From Limnochordia bacterium (GTDB lineage: Bacteria > Bacillota > Limnochordia > DUMW01), in the NCBI GenBank assembly GCA_023230925.1, contig JALNWK010000078.1, forward strand, positions 1 to 8,800: a DNA stretch of 8,800 nucleotides, written 5' to 3'. Every line of letters begins with the position of its first letter. Within the stretch, counting starts at the first letter, position 1. Shown one piece after another: positions 1 to 5,803 of this stretch. The notes under the pieces are model-generated. The model ran no database searches. It was not told the origin of the DNA and saw nothing but the letters and a program-made list of their open reading frames with translations. Both the position numbers and the translations under genes were made by a program.

Positions 1-135
1 GAACAGGATAAATATGTGAACATCACAGCGTCTTCCGAACTCATAAAAAGCCTGGCAGTTGAGCTAGGATTACCGATTACCAATTATTTTCTCAACGACT
101 CACAAATAAAGAAAATGTTAAACCACAAACTTTAG
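1..135 (+). CDS. C-terminal end of an unrecognised protein (5' end outside window)
   Basis: Frame 1 is open from the first base to a TAG at 133-135, giving 44 residues that end in KKMLNHKL. The reading has normal amino-acid variety (ITASSELIKSLAVELGLP then NYFLNDSQIKK) and looks like a helical, soluble C-terminus. I do not recognise the family and assign no function. The real start lies upstream of the window. Frames downstream of the stop close quickly, so the gene ends here. An 8-bp inverted repeat overlaps the stop codon (129-136 with 164-171), but no clear T-tract follows it. Confidence 0.6.
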   Translation, partial: EQDKYVNITASSELIKSLAVELGLPITNYFLNDSQIKKMLNHKL

Positions 136-171
136 GGTTTAACACCATGTTTTCCCTTTTACTCCTAAAGT
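129..171. repeat. 8-bp inverted repeat over the stop of the left-edge gene
   Basis: ACTTTAGG at 129-136 is the exact reverse complement of CCTAAAGT at 164-171. The 27-base loop is T-rich (TTTTCCCTTTT). It may be a weak transcript-end hairpin for the left-edge gene. The long loop and the absence of a T-tract after the second arm make a canonical intrinsic terminator unlikely. Confidence 0.25.
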
Positions 172-182
172 CAGGTATTATA

Positions 183-338
183 TCATTGGGGCATAGGCTG
201 GTCAATAGCCACATCGGGCGCAAGTATCGTTTCATCGGGCTTTATGACCCTGAAGCCGTAGACTCTTTGGCCTAGTTCACTTTCACTGTAATGCCAGTAC
301 GTCGCCAGGTAACACAGGAATCGCCAAGGGCTATTCTC
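183..338 (-). pseudogene. possible remnant of a gene (minus-strand coding-like frame with no start)
   Basis: On the minus strand a frame is open from just after a TAA (339-341) to a TGA at 183-185. The last part reads like ordinary protein: YWHYSESELGQRVYGF, then RVIKPDETILAPDVAIDQPMPQ. There is no ATG, GTG or TTG near the beginning of the frame and no ribosome site, so it cannot be expressed as it stands. It lies directly downstream of the FAD oxidoreductase on the same strand, so it could be the decayed 3' end of a gene that once followed it. I do not recognise the family. A chance open frame of 51 codons is also possible. Confidence 0.3.
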
Positions 339-365
339 TTAGCCAGCCATGTCATACCAACACCT

Positions 366-1739
366 TTAATCCTTCTTAGATGCAATCGCACGACTTACCA
401 AAACACCCGACACCGACGCTTGCATCAAGCCCCGGGTTACCCCCGCCCCATCTCCAATGGCATAAAGGTTTTCTATGTTAGTCTGGAAGTTCCGATCAAC
501 CTGTAGCCGTGAGGAATAGAACTTGACTTCAATCCCATAAAGCAACGTATTTCGAGCGTACAGACCTGGGGCAAGCTTGTCCATAGCTTGTAGCATCTCC
601 ATAATGCTTACCAAATACCTATAAGGCAATACCAGGCTAAGATCCCCTGGCGTAGCAGTAGGCAACGTTGGGACGATAAGACCCTTACTAATACGGCTTT
701 CTGTGGAACGCCTACCATCGAGTAAATCCCCGAGACGTTGAACAAGCACTCCACCACCAAGCAAGTTGGCTAGGCGGGCAATATGTTGACCGTAGGTAAT
801 CGGTTCCTTAAAGGGCTCAGTGAAGTTCTTGCTGACTAAGATCGCGAAATTGGTGTTATCTGTTTTGTGCTCAGAATGGCTATGTCCATTCACGGTAATC
901 AGGCCACCATTGTTTTCTACAGCCACCTTACCGTAGGGGCATACACAAAAAGTGCGCACACGATCATCAAAGGAACGGGAGTGATAAACCAGCTTTGATT
1001 CATAGAAATCATCGGTCAAAGGCTCCATTACAACCGCGGGTGCCTCCACTCGTACTCCAATATCCACTGAATTGACTTCGGTTTGCATATTCAGCCGGCG
1101 CGCTTGTTTTACCAGCCAATCGGCACCCTCCCTACCGGGAGCTAGAACCACATACTCACCTTTGTACTCTGCCTTATTCGTAATGACACCTACCACTTTG
1201 CCATCTTCCGAAATGATCTCGGTTACTGGCTCTAAAGTACGGATCGTCACTCCCTGTTCCATGAGGGCCTGACGCATATTGCTAAGTACCCGTTTGGAAT
1301 AACCGGTTCCTAAATGACGAATCTTGGCCGGGATTAGCTGTAGCTCTGCTAACATGGCCTTTCGACTCACTTCCGCTAGCCTAGCATCCGAGGGAGCATA
1401 GACCCGATCCGGTGCACCATGCTGTAGATAAACTTGATCAACGTACCGGATCAATCTAATCAACTCATCACGGGATAAAAACTCATTTAACCAGCCACCC
1501 ACATCCGGCGATAATGTGAGCTTACCATCACTGAAGGCACCAGCTCCTCCAAAACCACAGACAATACTACATGGTGAGCACTTAGCACAATCACCAGTAA
1601 CCTCCACCGGACATCGACGCGCGTCCAAGTCCCTACCCTTGTCCAGCAAAAGCACACGATAACCTAGCAGGCTCAGTTCTCCGGCAGCAAAAATCCCTGC
1701 GGGACCGGCGCCAACAATAATCACATCGTACTCAAGCAT
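366..1739 (-). CDS. FAD-dependent oxidoreductase, COG2509-like
   Basis: This is a 457-residue soluble flavoprotein. The N-terminus (residues 4-15) is the beta strand plus dinucleotide-binding turn DVIIVGAGPAG (Gly10, Gly12, Gly15), followed at the end of beta-2 by LLLDKG. Residues 43-61 hold Cys43, then Cys51, Cys54, Cys57 and Cys61 in CxxCxxCxxxC spacing, leading into the family-typical GGAGAFSDGKL. Near the C-terminus, NLYAIGDGAG and TRGLMQA form the second FAD-contacting motif. No signal peptide or membrane segment is visible. The family is a group of predicted FAD-dependent dehydrogenases; the substrate is not known to me. The start is the ATG at 1739, not the upstream ATG at 1790, because AAGGAGG (1748-1754) sits 8 bases before it and the Rossmann motif begins three residues later. 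It is a single gene, divergent from the antiporter. Confidence 0.88.
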   Translation of the reverse strand: MLEYDVIIVGAGPAGIFAAGELSLLGYRVLLLDKGRDLDARRCPVEVTGDCAKCSPCSIVCGFGGAGAFSDGKLTLSPDVGGWLNEFLSRDELIRLIRYVDQVYLQHGAPDRVYAPSDARLAEVSRKAMLAELQLIPAKIRHLGTGYSKRVLSNMRQALMEQGVTIRTLEPVTEIISEDGKVVGVITNKAEYKGEYVVLAPGREGADWLVKQARRLNMQTEVNSVDIGVRVEAPAVVMEPLTDDFYESKLVYHSRSFDDRVRTFCVCPYGKVAVENNGGLITVNGHSHSEHKTDNTNFAILVSKNFTEPFKEPITYGQHIARLANLLGGGVLVQRLGDLLDGRRSTESRISKGLIVPTLPTATPGDLSLVLPYRYLVSIMEMLQAMDKLAPGLYARNTLLYGIEVKFYSSRLQVDRNFQTNIENLYAIGDGAGVTRGLMQASVSGVLVSRAIASKKD

Positions 1740-1747
1740 GGACCACG

Positions 1748-1754
1748 CCTCCTT
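1748..1754 (-). promoter_or_regulatory. ribosome binding site of the FAD oxidoreductase
   Basis: The minus strand reads AAGGAGG here, 8 bases before the ATG at 1739. This fixes the start and rules out the in-frame ATG at 1790, which would add 17 residues before the Rossmann fold. Confidence 0.85.
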
Positions 1755-1789
1755 CATCAAAGCAGAACATAGACAGCTAGTGTTAATCA

Positions 1790-1816
1790 CTCTGAATTAG
1801 GGTCTTCGATTCAGAG
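1790..1816. repeat. 8-bp hairpin in the 5' region of the FAD gene
   Basis: CTCTGAAT (1790-1797) pairs exactly with ATTCAGAG (1809-1816) across an 11-base loop. If the minus-strand promoter at 1932-1940 is right, this lies in the untranslated leader of the FAD gene, about 50 bases before its start codon. No T-tract follows on either strand, so it is not an intrinsic terminator. It may be an RNA leader element or a protein-binding dyad. Confidence 0.45.
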
Positions 1817-1822
1817 AGACTC

Positions 1823-1843
1823 GACGGTAGAAAAGCCACCGTC
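1823..1843. repeat. 6-bp hairpin next to the 1790 hairpin
   Basis: GACGGT (1823-1828) is the reverse complement of ACCGTC (1838-1843), with a 9-base loop. It is separated by only six bases from the stem at 1790-1816, so the minus-strand leader would contain two stems in tandem. Alone it is weak; the pairing of two stems makes a structured leader more plausible. Confidence 0.35.
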
Positions 1844-1931
1844 TGAGCCACTCCCCGGATACGAATTGACCAGAATGCGTACACAAGACTCTAGAGCTAT
1901 AGATGATACGCTGTTTTCGCCTCTAGCACAT

Positions 1932-1940
1932 AGTATATCA
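1932..1940 (-). promoter_or_regulatory. candidate extended -10 promoter for the FAD gene
   Basis: The minus strand reads TGATATACT, an extended -10 (TGn followed by TATACT, 5 of 6 matches to TATAAT). No good -35 is visible 17 bases upstream, which is tolerable for extended -10 promoters. Transcription from here would give a leader of roughly 190 bases containing both hairpins at 1790-1843. Confidence 0.4.
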
Positions 1941-1972
1941 CATTGCCTGCTTTATTCTGTTGGCCACGAGAT

Positions 1973-1989
1973 CCCATATGGAATATGGG
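1973..1989. repeat. 7-bp dyad between the divergent promoters
   Basis: CCCATAT (1973-1979) and ATATGGG (1983-1989) are exact inverted repeats around the 3-base centre GGA. With such a short centre, this is more like a protein-binding palindrome than an RNA hairpin. It lies between the two candidate divergent promoters, where a shared regulator of the FAD gene and the antiporter could bind. Confidence 0.4.
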
Positions 1990-1998
1990 GTTGGTAAC

Positions 1999-2026
1999 CA
2001 CCTGTGGATCGTCCCTCGACCAGGTG
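1999..2026. repeat. 6-bp inverted repeat upstream of the antiporter promoter
   Basis: CACCTG (1999-2004) and CAGGTG (2021-2026) are exact inverted repeats. Their 16-base interior can pair further in an imperfect way (TCG with CGA). It lies just upstream of the candidate -35 at 2035. Its role is unknown; it may be an operator or part of a larger structured transcript. Confidence 0.3.
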
Positions 2027-2034
2027 CCCGGGTA

Positions 2035-2066
2035 GTGACATCAGTGGCATAACATGTTAATATAAT
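2035..2066 (+). promoter_or_regulatory. candidate sigma-A promoter for the antiporter leader
   Basis: GTGACA (2035-2040, 5 of 6 matches to TTGACA) is followed 17 bases later by TAATAT (2058-2063). A perfect TATAAT overlaps it at 2061-2066 but would give a 20-base spacer. Transcription would start near 2070-2075, about 125-130 bases before the antiporter ATG, so the transcript would include the hairpins and the terminator described below. Confidence 0.45.
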
Positions 2067-2073
2067 ATTGAAA

Positions 2074-2112
2074 AGAATTCGGGAATGAAGTTCTCCCTTG
2101 GCAACCGTTGCC
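2074..2112 (+). ncRNA. structured 5' leader upstream of the antiporter (first two stems)
   Basis: Two stems precede the terminator in the expected transcript. AGAATTC (2074-2080) pairs with GAA-TTCT (2087-2094, one bulged G), and GGCAAC (2100-2105) pairs with GTTGCC (2107-2112) as a very tight stem. With the terminator at 2128-2172 this gives three consecutive hairpins. That layout suits transcription attenuation or a riboswitch, but I recognise no known class: there is no T-box GGTGGNACCGCG signature, and the leader is too short for the usual ydaO type. Confidence 0.35.
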
Positions 2113-2127
2113 TAAACTGCTTATTGA

Positions 2128-2172
2128 GCTGATGACTTCTGTGTTTCTTTCACGGAAGCATCAGCTTTTTTT
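2128..2172 (+). terminator. intrinsic terminator ahead of the antiporter (attenuator candidate)
   Basis: GCTGATG (2128-2134) and CTTC (2136-2139) pair with GAAG (2155-2158) and CATCAGC (2159-2165). The result is an 11-bp stem with one bulged A, followed directly by seven T (2166-2172). It works only on the plus strand. No plus-strand gene lies between 1790 and here, so what it ends is either a short leader or small RNA, or the antiporter message itself under some condition. The antiporter ATG is only 28 bases further on. Confidence 0.75.
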
Positions 2173-2199
2173 ATAACCAAAATAGGGGAAGGTGTTCGT

Positions 2200-3414
2200 A
2201 TGCTAACAAGTCTATCACTTGTATTCCTGCTAGGGCTACTCTTGGCCGCAATGACCAGTAAGTCAAAACTACCAAGTCTCCTCGGCATGATCCTGGCGGG
2301 AATGGTACTAGGGCCCTATTGCTTAAACTTGTTAAGCGATTCCATGCTTAGCATTTCGACAGATTTGCGTCAGCTTGCCCTTGTGATCATCCTCTTAAGA
2401 GCAGGGTTAGCTCTGGATATTAATGACCTTAGACAAATAGGTAGACCAGCAATTCTGATGTGTTTCATCCCCGCTTGCTTTGAGATCGTTGGCGTTATCC
2501 TAATTGCACCAGCCTTGTTAGGCGTATCCATTCTCGAAGCAGCCATCATGGGTGTAGTAGTAGCTGCGGTCTCACCTGCGATTATCGTCCCTCGCATGTT
2601 GAAGCTGATGGAAAAGGGGTATGGAGAGAAAAACCGTATTCCCCAGCTCATTATGGCCGGTGCGTCCCTTGACGATGTCTTCGTAATCGTACTATTCACG
2701 TCTTTCACCAAGCTTGCTAGCGGCGAAAACATCGCTTGGTTTACACTTGTCAAGATCCCAGCTGCCATTGTGTTTGGTATGATCGCTGGTTTTTGCTGCG
2801 GAACATGCTTGAGCACCATATTCCGCAGGATTCATATACGGGATTCTGCCAAGGTGATTATTCTACTGAGCATCTCGTGTTTGCTAATCACGGTTGAACA
2901 GGCAATCCCGCAGAGTATCCCATTTTCAGGACTTATAGCTGTCATGGCAACAGGTATGGCTATTTTAAGAAACAATAGGGTGCTTGCCACTCGGTTATCT
3001 AGCAAGTTTTCCCAGCTCTGGGTAGGGGCCGAAATCATGTTATTCGTCCTAGTTGGAGCAACTGTTGATGTCCGGTACGCCCTTGGGGCAGGCGCAGCCG
3101 GCGGCCTTGTAATCTTAGGTTCCTTGCTATTTAGATTAGTGGGGGTATGGACCTGTCTGGCCCGAACAGTGCTGACAAAAGAAGAAAAGTTGTTTTGCAT
3201 GATCGCCTACGTACCAAAGGCTACTGTACAAGCAGCAATTGGCTCAATTCCTCTCCAAATGGGGCTTCCCTGCGGTAAGATGGTCTTAACAATCGCAGTT
3301 CTTGCAATTTTAATCACTGCACCCCTTGGTGCAGTGGGGATAGATTACAGTTACAAAAAACTGCTCACCCAATCAACAGAAGACTCGAGCAATCACTGTG
3401 TCAGTAACCGGTAA
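2200..3414 (+). CDS. cation:proton antiporter, Na+/H+ exchanger family (CPA type)
   Basis: This 404-residue integral membrane protein is predicted to exchange Na+ or K+ for H+ and so help control cytosolic pH and salt. The whole length is a chain of hydrophobic segments (about 12-13) with short loops. Family marks are the N-terminal LPSLLGMILAGMVLGP (24-39), the RAGLALDINDL stretch after the third segment (67-77), AVSPAIIVP (123-131), and the paired acids Asp158-Asp159 in GASLDDV, the site of ion binding in DD-type antiporters. A late YVPKATVQA (337-345) contributes Lys340. No C-terminal TrkA-N or CBS regulatory domain is fused; the tail after residue 385 is short and polar. The ATG is preceded by GGGGAAGG (2185-2192) at 7 bases. 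Ion specificity cannot be read from the sequence. Expression is probably controlled by the upstream leader terminator. Confidence 0.88.
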   Translation: MLTSLSLVFLLGLLLAAMTSKSKLPSLLGMILAGMVLGPYCLNLLSDSMLSISTDLRQLALVIILLRAGLALDINDLRQIGRPAILMCFIPACFEIVGVILIAPALLGVSILEAAIMGVVVAAVSPAIIVPRMLKLMEKGYGEKNRIPQLIMAGASLDDVFVIVLFTSFTKLASGENIAWFTLVKIPAAIVFGMIAGFCCGTCLSTIFRRIHIRDSAKVIILLSISCLLITVEQAIPQSIPFSGLIAVMATGMAILRNNRVLATRLSSKFSQLWVGAEIMLFVLVGATVDVRYALGAGAAGGLVILGSLLFRLVGVWTCLARTVLTKEEKLFCMIAYVPKATVQAAIGSIPLQMGLPCGKMVLTIAVLAILITAPLGAVGIDYSYKKLLTQSTEDSSNHCVSNR

Positions 3415-3466
3415 CCTATTACCAAGTTCATGTAAAACATAAATCTGATGGGAAATAAAGAAGGAC

Positions 3467-3493
3467 TTGTCCCTAGTCGCGTCTAAGTATAGT
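3467..3493 (+). promoter_or_regulatory. candidate promoter for the radC-family gene
   Basis: TTGTCC (3467-3472) lies 15 bases before TATAGT (3488-3493, 5 of 6 matches). The short spacer weakens it. The predicted start near 3500 fits a TTG start codon at 3523 and not one at 3499. No terminator is visible between the antiporter stop (3414) and here, so read-through is also possible. Confidence 0.35.
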
Positions 3494-3506
3494 CTTACTT
3501 GACTAG

Positions 3507-3513
3507 AAAGGAG
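3507..3513 (+). promoter_or_regulatory. ribosome binding site that sets the radC-family start
   Basis: AAAGGAG at 3507-3513 sits 9 bases before the TTG at 3523. The upstream in-frame TTG at 3499 has no such site, so the ribosome site decides for 3523. Confidence 0.75.
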
Positions 3514-3522
3514 CAGGACCTT

Positions 3523-4179
3523 TTGCAGACAGTTGAACAATATGCACCAACCATTCTCCAAATGGACCACTTATCCACAGAGGAAGTCATCTCCACTATG
3601 CTTAGTAACAATCGTTCCCCCGATCTTTTAGATAGGTTAGTCAATACCTTCGGTAATCTCAATGCCGCGGCAAAAAAGTTGTGCACCATGACTGGCACAG
3701 AGCTTGCTTTATTGGGTAAAGTCAGCATTAACGAAGCCTGGAGAATTTTGTCGGCAATCGAACTTGGAAAACGGGTTTCCTTTCTCTCTTCAGGCACCTT
3801 GACCAAGGTTCGCAATCCGAAAGACGTTGCTCGATTCCTGTTAACCCATATGCGGCTCTATGACCGCGAACACTTTATTGTAATTCTAGTTAACACCCAA
3901 AACGAGATAATCTGCGTAGAGACAGTGGCCGTAGGTGGACTGGCTCATACAGCCATTCATCCAAGGGAAGTATTCAAGGGGGCCATTAGGCACAGCGCCT
4001 CTGCTGTTATCTTAGCCCACAATCACCCATCGGGCTGCTGTGAGCCAAGTGGAGCAGATATCAAGGTCACCCAGCGACTGGCCAAAGCAGGAACTCTCCT
4101 AGGGATCTGTGTATTGGACCACTTGATCATTGGTGATGGTGTCTTTACCAGCATGAGGGACAAGATGATGATCGACTGA
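3523..4179 (+). CDS. radC: RadC-family JAMM/MPN+ domain protein
   Basis: With the TTG start at 3523 the product has 218 residues, the usual RadC size. The N-terminal half (about 1-80) resembles the RadC helix-hairpin-helix region: it contains LLDRLVNTFGNLNAA and a LALLGKVSINEAWRI turn. The C-terminal half is the JAMM metalloprotease fold with the full zinc set: Glu149 in HPREVF, His166 and His168 in HNHPSG, then Ser176 and Asp179 in PSGAD. All four catalytic or metal positions are present, so the domain should be able to bind zinc. RadC proteins were named as DNA repair factors, but that role is disputed, and the true substrate is unsettled. In many Firmicutes radC neighbours maf and mreB; here it is alone between an antiporter and pgi, which it converges on. 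The start differs from the longest frame, which would begin at 3499. Confidence 0.85.
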   Translation: MQTVEQYAPTILQMDHLSTEEVISTMLSNNRSPDLLDRLVNTFGNLNAAAKKLCTMTGTELALLGKVSINEAWRILSAIELGKRVSFLSSGTLTKVRNPKDVARFLLTHMRLYDREHFIVILVNTQNEIICVETVAVGGLAHTAIHPREVFKGAIRHSASAVILAHNHPSGCCEPSGADIKVTQRLAKAGTLLGICVLDHLIIGDGVFTSMRDKMMID

Positions 4180-4195
4180 ACAACTCTGAATCTAG

Positions 4196-4227
4196 ATGGC
4201 TTGACGGGGCACACCCCGTCGAGCCAT
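4196..4227. terminator. 14-bp stem-loop between convergent radC and pgi
   Basis: The left arm 4196-4209 (ATGGCTTGACGGGG) pairs with 4214-4227 (CCCCGTCGAGCCAT) around the tetraloop CACA. It has one T-G wobble and a GC-rich top. It lies 16 bases after the radC stop and 24 bases beyond the pgi stop on the other strand, so it could end both messages. Neither side has a T-tract, so it is not a textbook intrinsic terminator; transcript-end stabilisation or factor-assisted termination fits equally well. Confidence 0.5.
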
Positions 4228-4251
4228 GAAACACTACAGCGCTTGTGATCG

Positions 4252-5577
4252 TCATAAATCGTAACCGGGTCTACCCAAGAGCGCAAACATTTTTTTCTTA
4301 TAGGCTTCAACACCCGGTTGGTCAAAGGGGTTGGTACCGAGTAAATAGCCACCGATCGCGCAGGCCTTCTCAAAGAAGTAGACTAGTTGCCCAAAGTACG
4401 TAGGGGTTATCTTGGGAACGTTAATGATGAGATTGGGTACTAGTCCTTCCACATGAGCAAGCAAAGTTCCCTGAAGAGCCTTTTGGTTAACCTCATGGAC
4501 TGATTTCCCAGCGATATAGTTGAGGCCATCCAAATCAGCGTCTTCTGCTTCAATAATCAGGTTCTGGTGGGGCTCTTGCACGTTTAGCACTGTTTCAAAG
4601 AACAGTCTTCTTCCGTCTTGGATGTATTGCCCCAGGGAGTGAAGATCTGTGGTAAAGCTAACAGACCCAGGAAACAGTCCTTTTCCGTCTTTGCCTTGGC
4701 TTTCGCCAAATAGCTGCTTCCACCACTCGGCAAAGTAGAATAGACTTGGCTCATAGCTTACCAAAAGCTCCATCGTTTTGCCCTGTTCATAATAAATATG
4801 TCGTAGGGCAGCATACTGATAGCAGTCGTTCTCCTCAAGTTGTGGGCTGCCATAGGAATCCTTAGCATGCTTGGCACCAGCGAGAATCGCTTGGATATTA
4901 ATGCCTGCACTGGCGATAGGCAATAGACCCACCGGAGTCAAGACAGAGAACCTTCCGCCCACATCATCGGGAATGACAAAGGATGCATACCCTTCTTCTG
5001 TTGCTAGCTGTCTTAGGGCACCCGCTGCCTTATCTGTGGTCACCACGATGCGTTCTTTAGCCCCGCTCTTACCGTATCTTGTCTCCATATATCGCCTGAG
5101 AAATCGAAAGGCAACTGCGGGTTCTGTAGTGGTTCCCGACTTGGAGATGACGTTAAGGGAAACGTCATACTGATCTAGATAGGACAGTAGCTCCGCATGA
5201 TAAGTTGAGCTTAGATTGTGACCTGCATAAACCACCTGCAGACCGTCCCCACCGAAGCTTGGAGTAAGCAGCTCAATCGCGGCCCGGGCTCCAAGATAGG
5301 AACCACCAATTCCAATGACTACGAGGACCTGGCTGTTGGAACGAATCCGGGATGCTACCTCCTGAATCTGATCCAGTTCCGTTCGATCATAGTCAGGTAA
5401 GTCTAACCAACCGAGGTAATCCCTTCCTGCGCCTGAACGTTGTTCTAGTATCTGATGGGCCGCTCCGATAAACGGTTCAATTCTAGTTAGCTGCCCCTCA
5501 TCCACCAATGAATGCTTTTTATCTAGACTGATCATCGACTGCAACTTAAACCGCACCTTCTTCTTCGCATATTTCAC
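4252..5577 (-). CDS. pgi: glucose-6-phosphate isomerase
   Basis: This cytosolic enzyme interconverts glucose-6-phosphate and fructose-6-phosphate in glycolysis and gluconeogenesis. Read from the GTG at 5577 it has 441 residues, close to the Bacillus form of about 450. Clear motifs are SGAGRDYLGWLDLP (48-61), VIGIGGSYLGARA (87-99), the phosphate-binding SKSGTT (145-150), family signature 1 at DVGGRFSVLTPVGLLP (205-220), GESQGKDGKG (291-300) with the catalytic Glu292, DLHSLGQ (311-317) with His313, and signature 2 ending GTNPFDQPGVEAYKKK with Lys427. The start is uncertain. No Shine-Dalgarno precedes the GTG, and an extended -10 ends seven bases upstream of it. A TTG at 5542-5544 lies 11 bases after AAGAAGG and would give an N-terminus matching Bacillus Pgi in length. 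On the other hand, VRF at 8-10 resembles the Bacillus VRFDYS start and favours the GTG. Confidence 0.93.
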   Translation of the reverse strand: MKYAKKKVRFKLQSMISLDKKHSLVDEGQLTRIEPFIGAAHQILEQRSGAGRDYLGWLDLPDYDRTELDQIQEVASRIRSNSQVLVVIGIGGSYLGARAAIELLTPSFGGDGLQVVYAGHNLSSTYHAELLSYLDQYDVSLNVISKSGTTTEPAVAFRFLRRYMETRYGKSGAKERIVVTTDKAAGALRQLATEEGYASFVIPDDVGGRFSVLTPVGLLPIASAGINIQAILAGAKHAKDSYGSPQLEENDCYQYAALRHIYYEQGKTMELLVSYEPSLFYFAEWWKQLFGESQGKDGKGLFPGSVSFTTDLHSLGQYIQDGRRLFFETVLNVQEPHQNLIIEAEDADLDGLNYIAGKSVHEVNQKALQGTLLAHVEGLVPNLIINVPKITPTYFGQLVYFFEKACAIGGYLLGTNPFDQPGVEAYKKKMFALLGRPGYDL

Positions 5578-5583
5578 AGTATC

Positions 5584-5592
5584 ATTCTATCA
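5584..5592 (-). promoter_or_regulatory. candidate extended -10 promoter of pgi
   Basis: The minus strand reads TGATAGAAT: the TGn extension followed by TAGAAT, 5 of 6 matches to TATAAT. A weak TTGCTG lies 18 bases upstream (5608-5613). The predicted transcription start is at or next to the GTG at 5577. That implies either a nearly leaderless message or a downstream start codon. Confidence 0.45.
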
Positions 5593-5630
5593 CTAGTGGC
5601 TATCAAACAGCAACTACGGTACATCAGCCA

Positions 5631-5653
5631 TTGGCACAAGCAGATTGTGCAAA
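5631..5653. promoter_or_regulatory. operator-like dyad upstream of pgi (TTGGCACAA-n5-TTGTGCAAA)
   Basis: The half-sites 5631-5639 and 5645-5653 are inverted repeats matching at 8 of 9 positions across a 5-base spacer. The site sits about 40 bases upstream of the candidate pgi -10. The half-site order (CACAA then TTGTG) is the reverse of the Rex operator TTGTG-n8-CACAA, so Rex is not the obvious ligand. The regulator is unknown. Confidence 0.4.
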
Positions 5654-5685
5654 CCCAATTCCCCACACTTGCCTCAGAGACAATG

Positions 5686-5705
5686 CTTAAGGCATATGCC
5701 TCAAG
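5686..5705. promoter_or_regulatory. 20-base near-perfect palindrome upstream of pgi
   Basis: The sequence CTTAAGGCATATGCCTCAAG is self-complementary except for one mismatched pair (5689/5702). Its 12-base core, AGGCATATGCCT, is perfect. With no loop, this is a protein-binding dyad and not a hairpin. It lies about 100 bases upstream of the candidate pgi -10 and a similar distance upstream of the small frame at 5804. Confidence 0.4.
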
Positions 5706-5803
5706 GAAGGACGAGATATCTTGTTCTTACATGACAAGCAGTCTTTGTTTAACTAATCTAAGGGTCATCTCAGTAAATCATAGGGATAATTGGAGGCGGG
5801 TCT

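Noticed and set aside
291..506. 71-codon plus-strand frame
   Set aside because: It overlaps the 3' end of the FAD gene on the opposite strand, has no ribosome site, and its product is low-complexity and unlike any family.
1740..1790. ATG at 1790 as the start of the FAD protein
   Set aside because: It would add 17 residues without a ribosome site; AAGGAGG is placed for the ATG at 1739, just before the Rossmann motif.
2074..2172. T-box, ydaO or other named riboswitch upstream of the antiporter
   Set aside because: No T-box signature is present, and the leader is too short for the usual ydaO fold. I could not match it to any class, so it is reported only as an unassigned leader.
2370..3200. 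Two long minus-strand frames inside the antiporter
   Set aside because: They are antisense shadows of the antiporter and lack ribosome sites. The plus-strand frame has clear family motifs.
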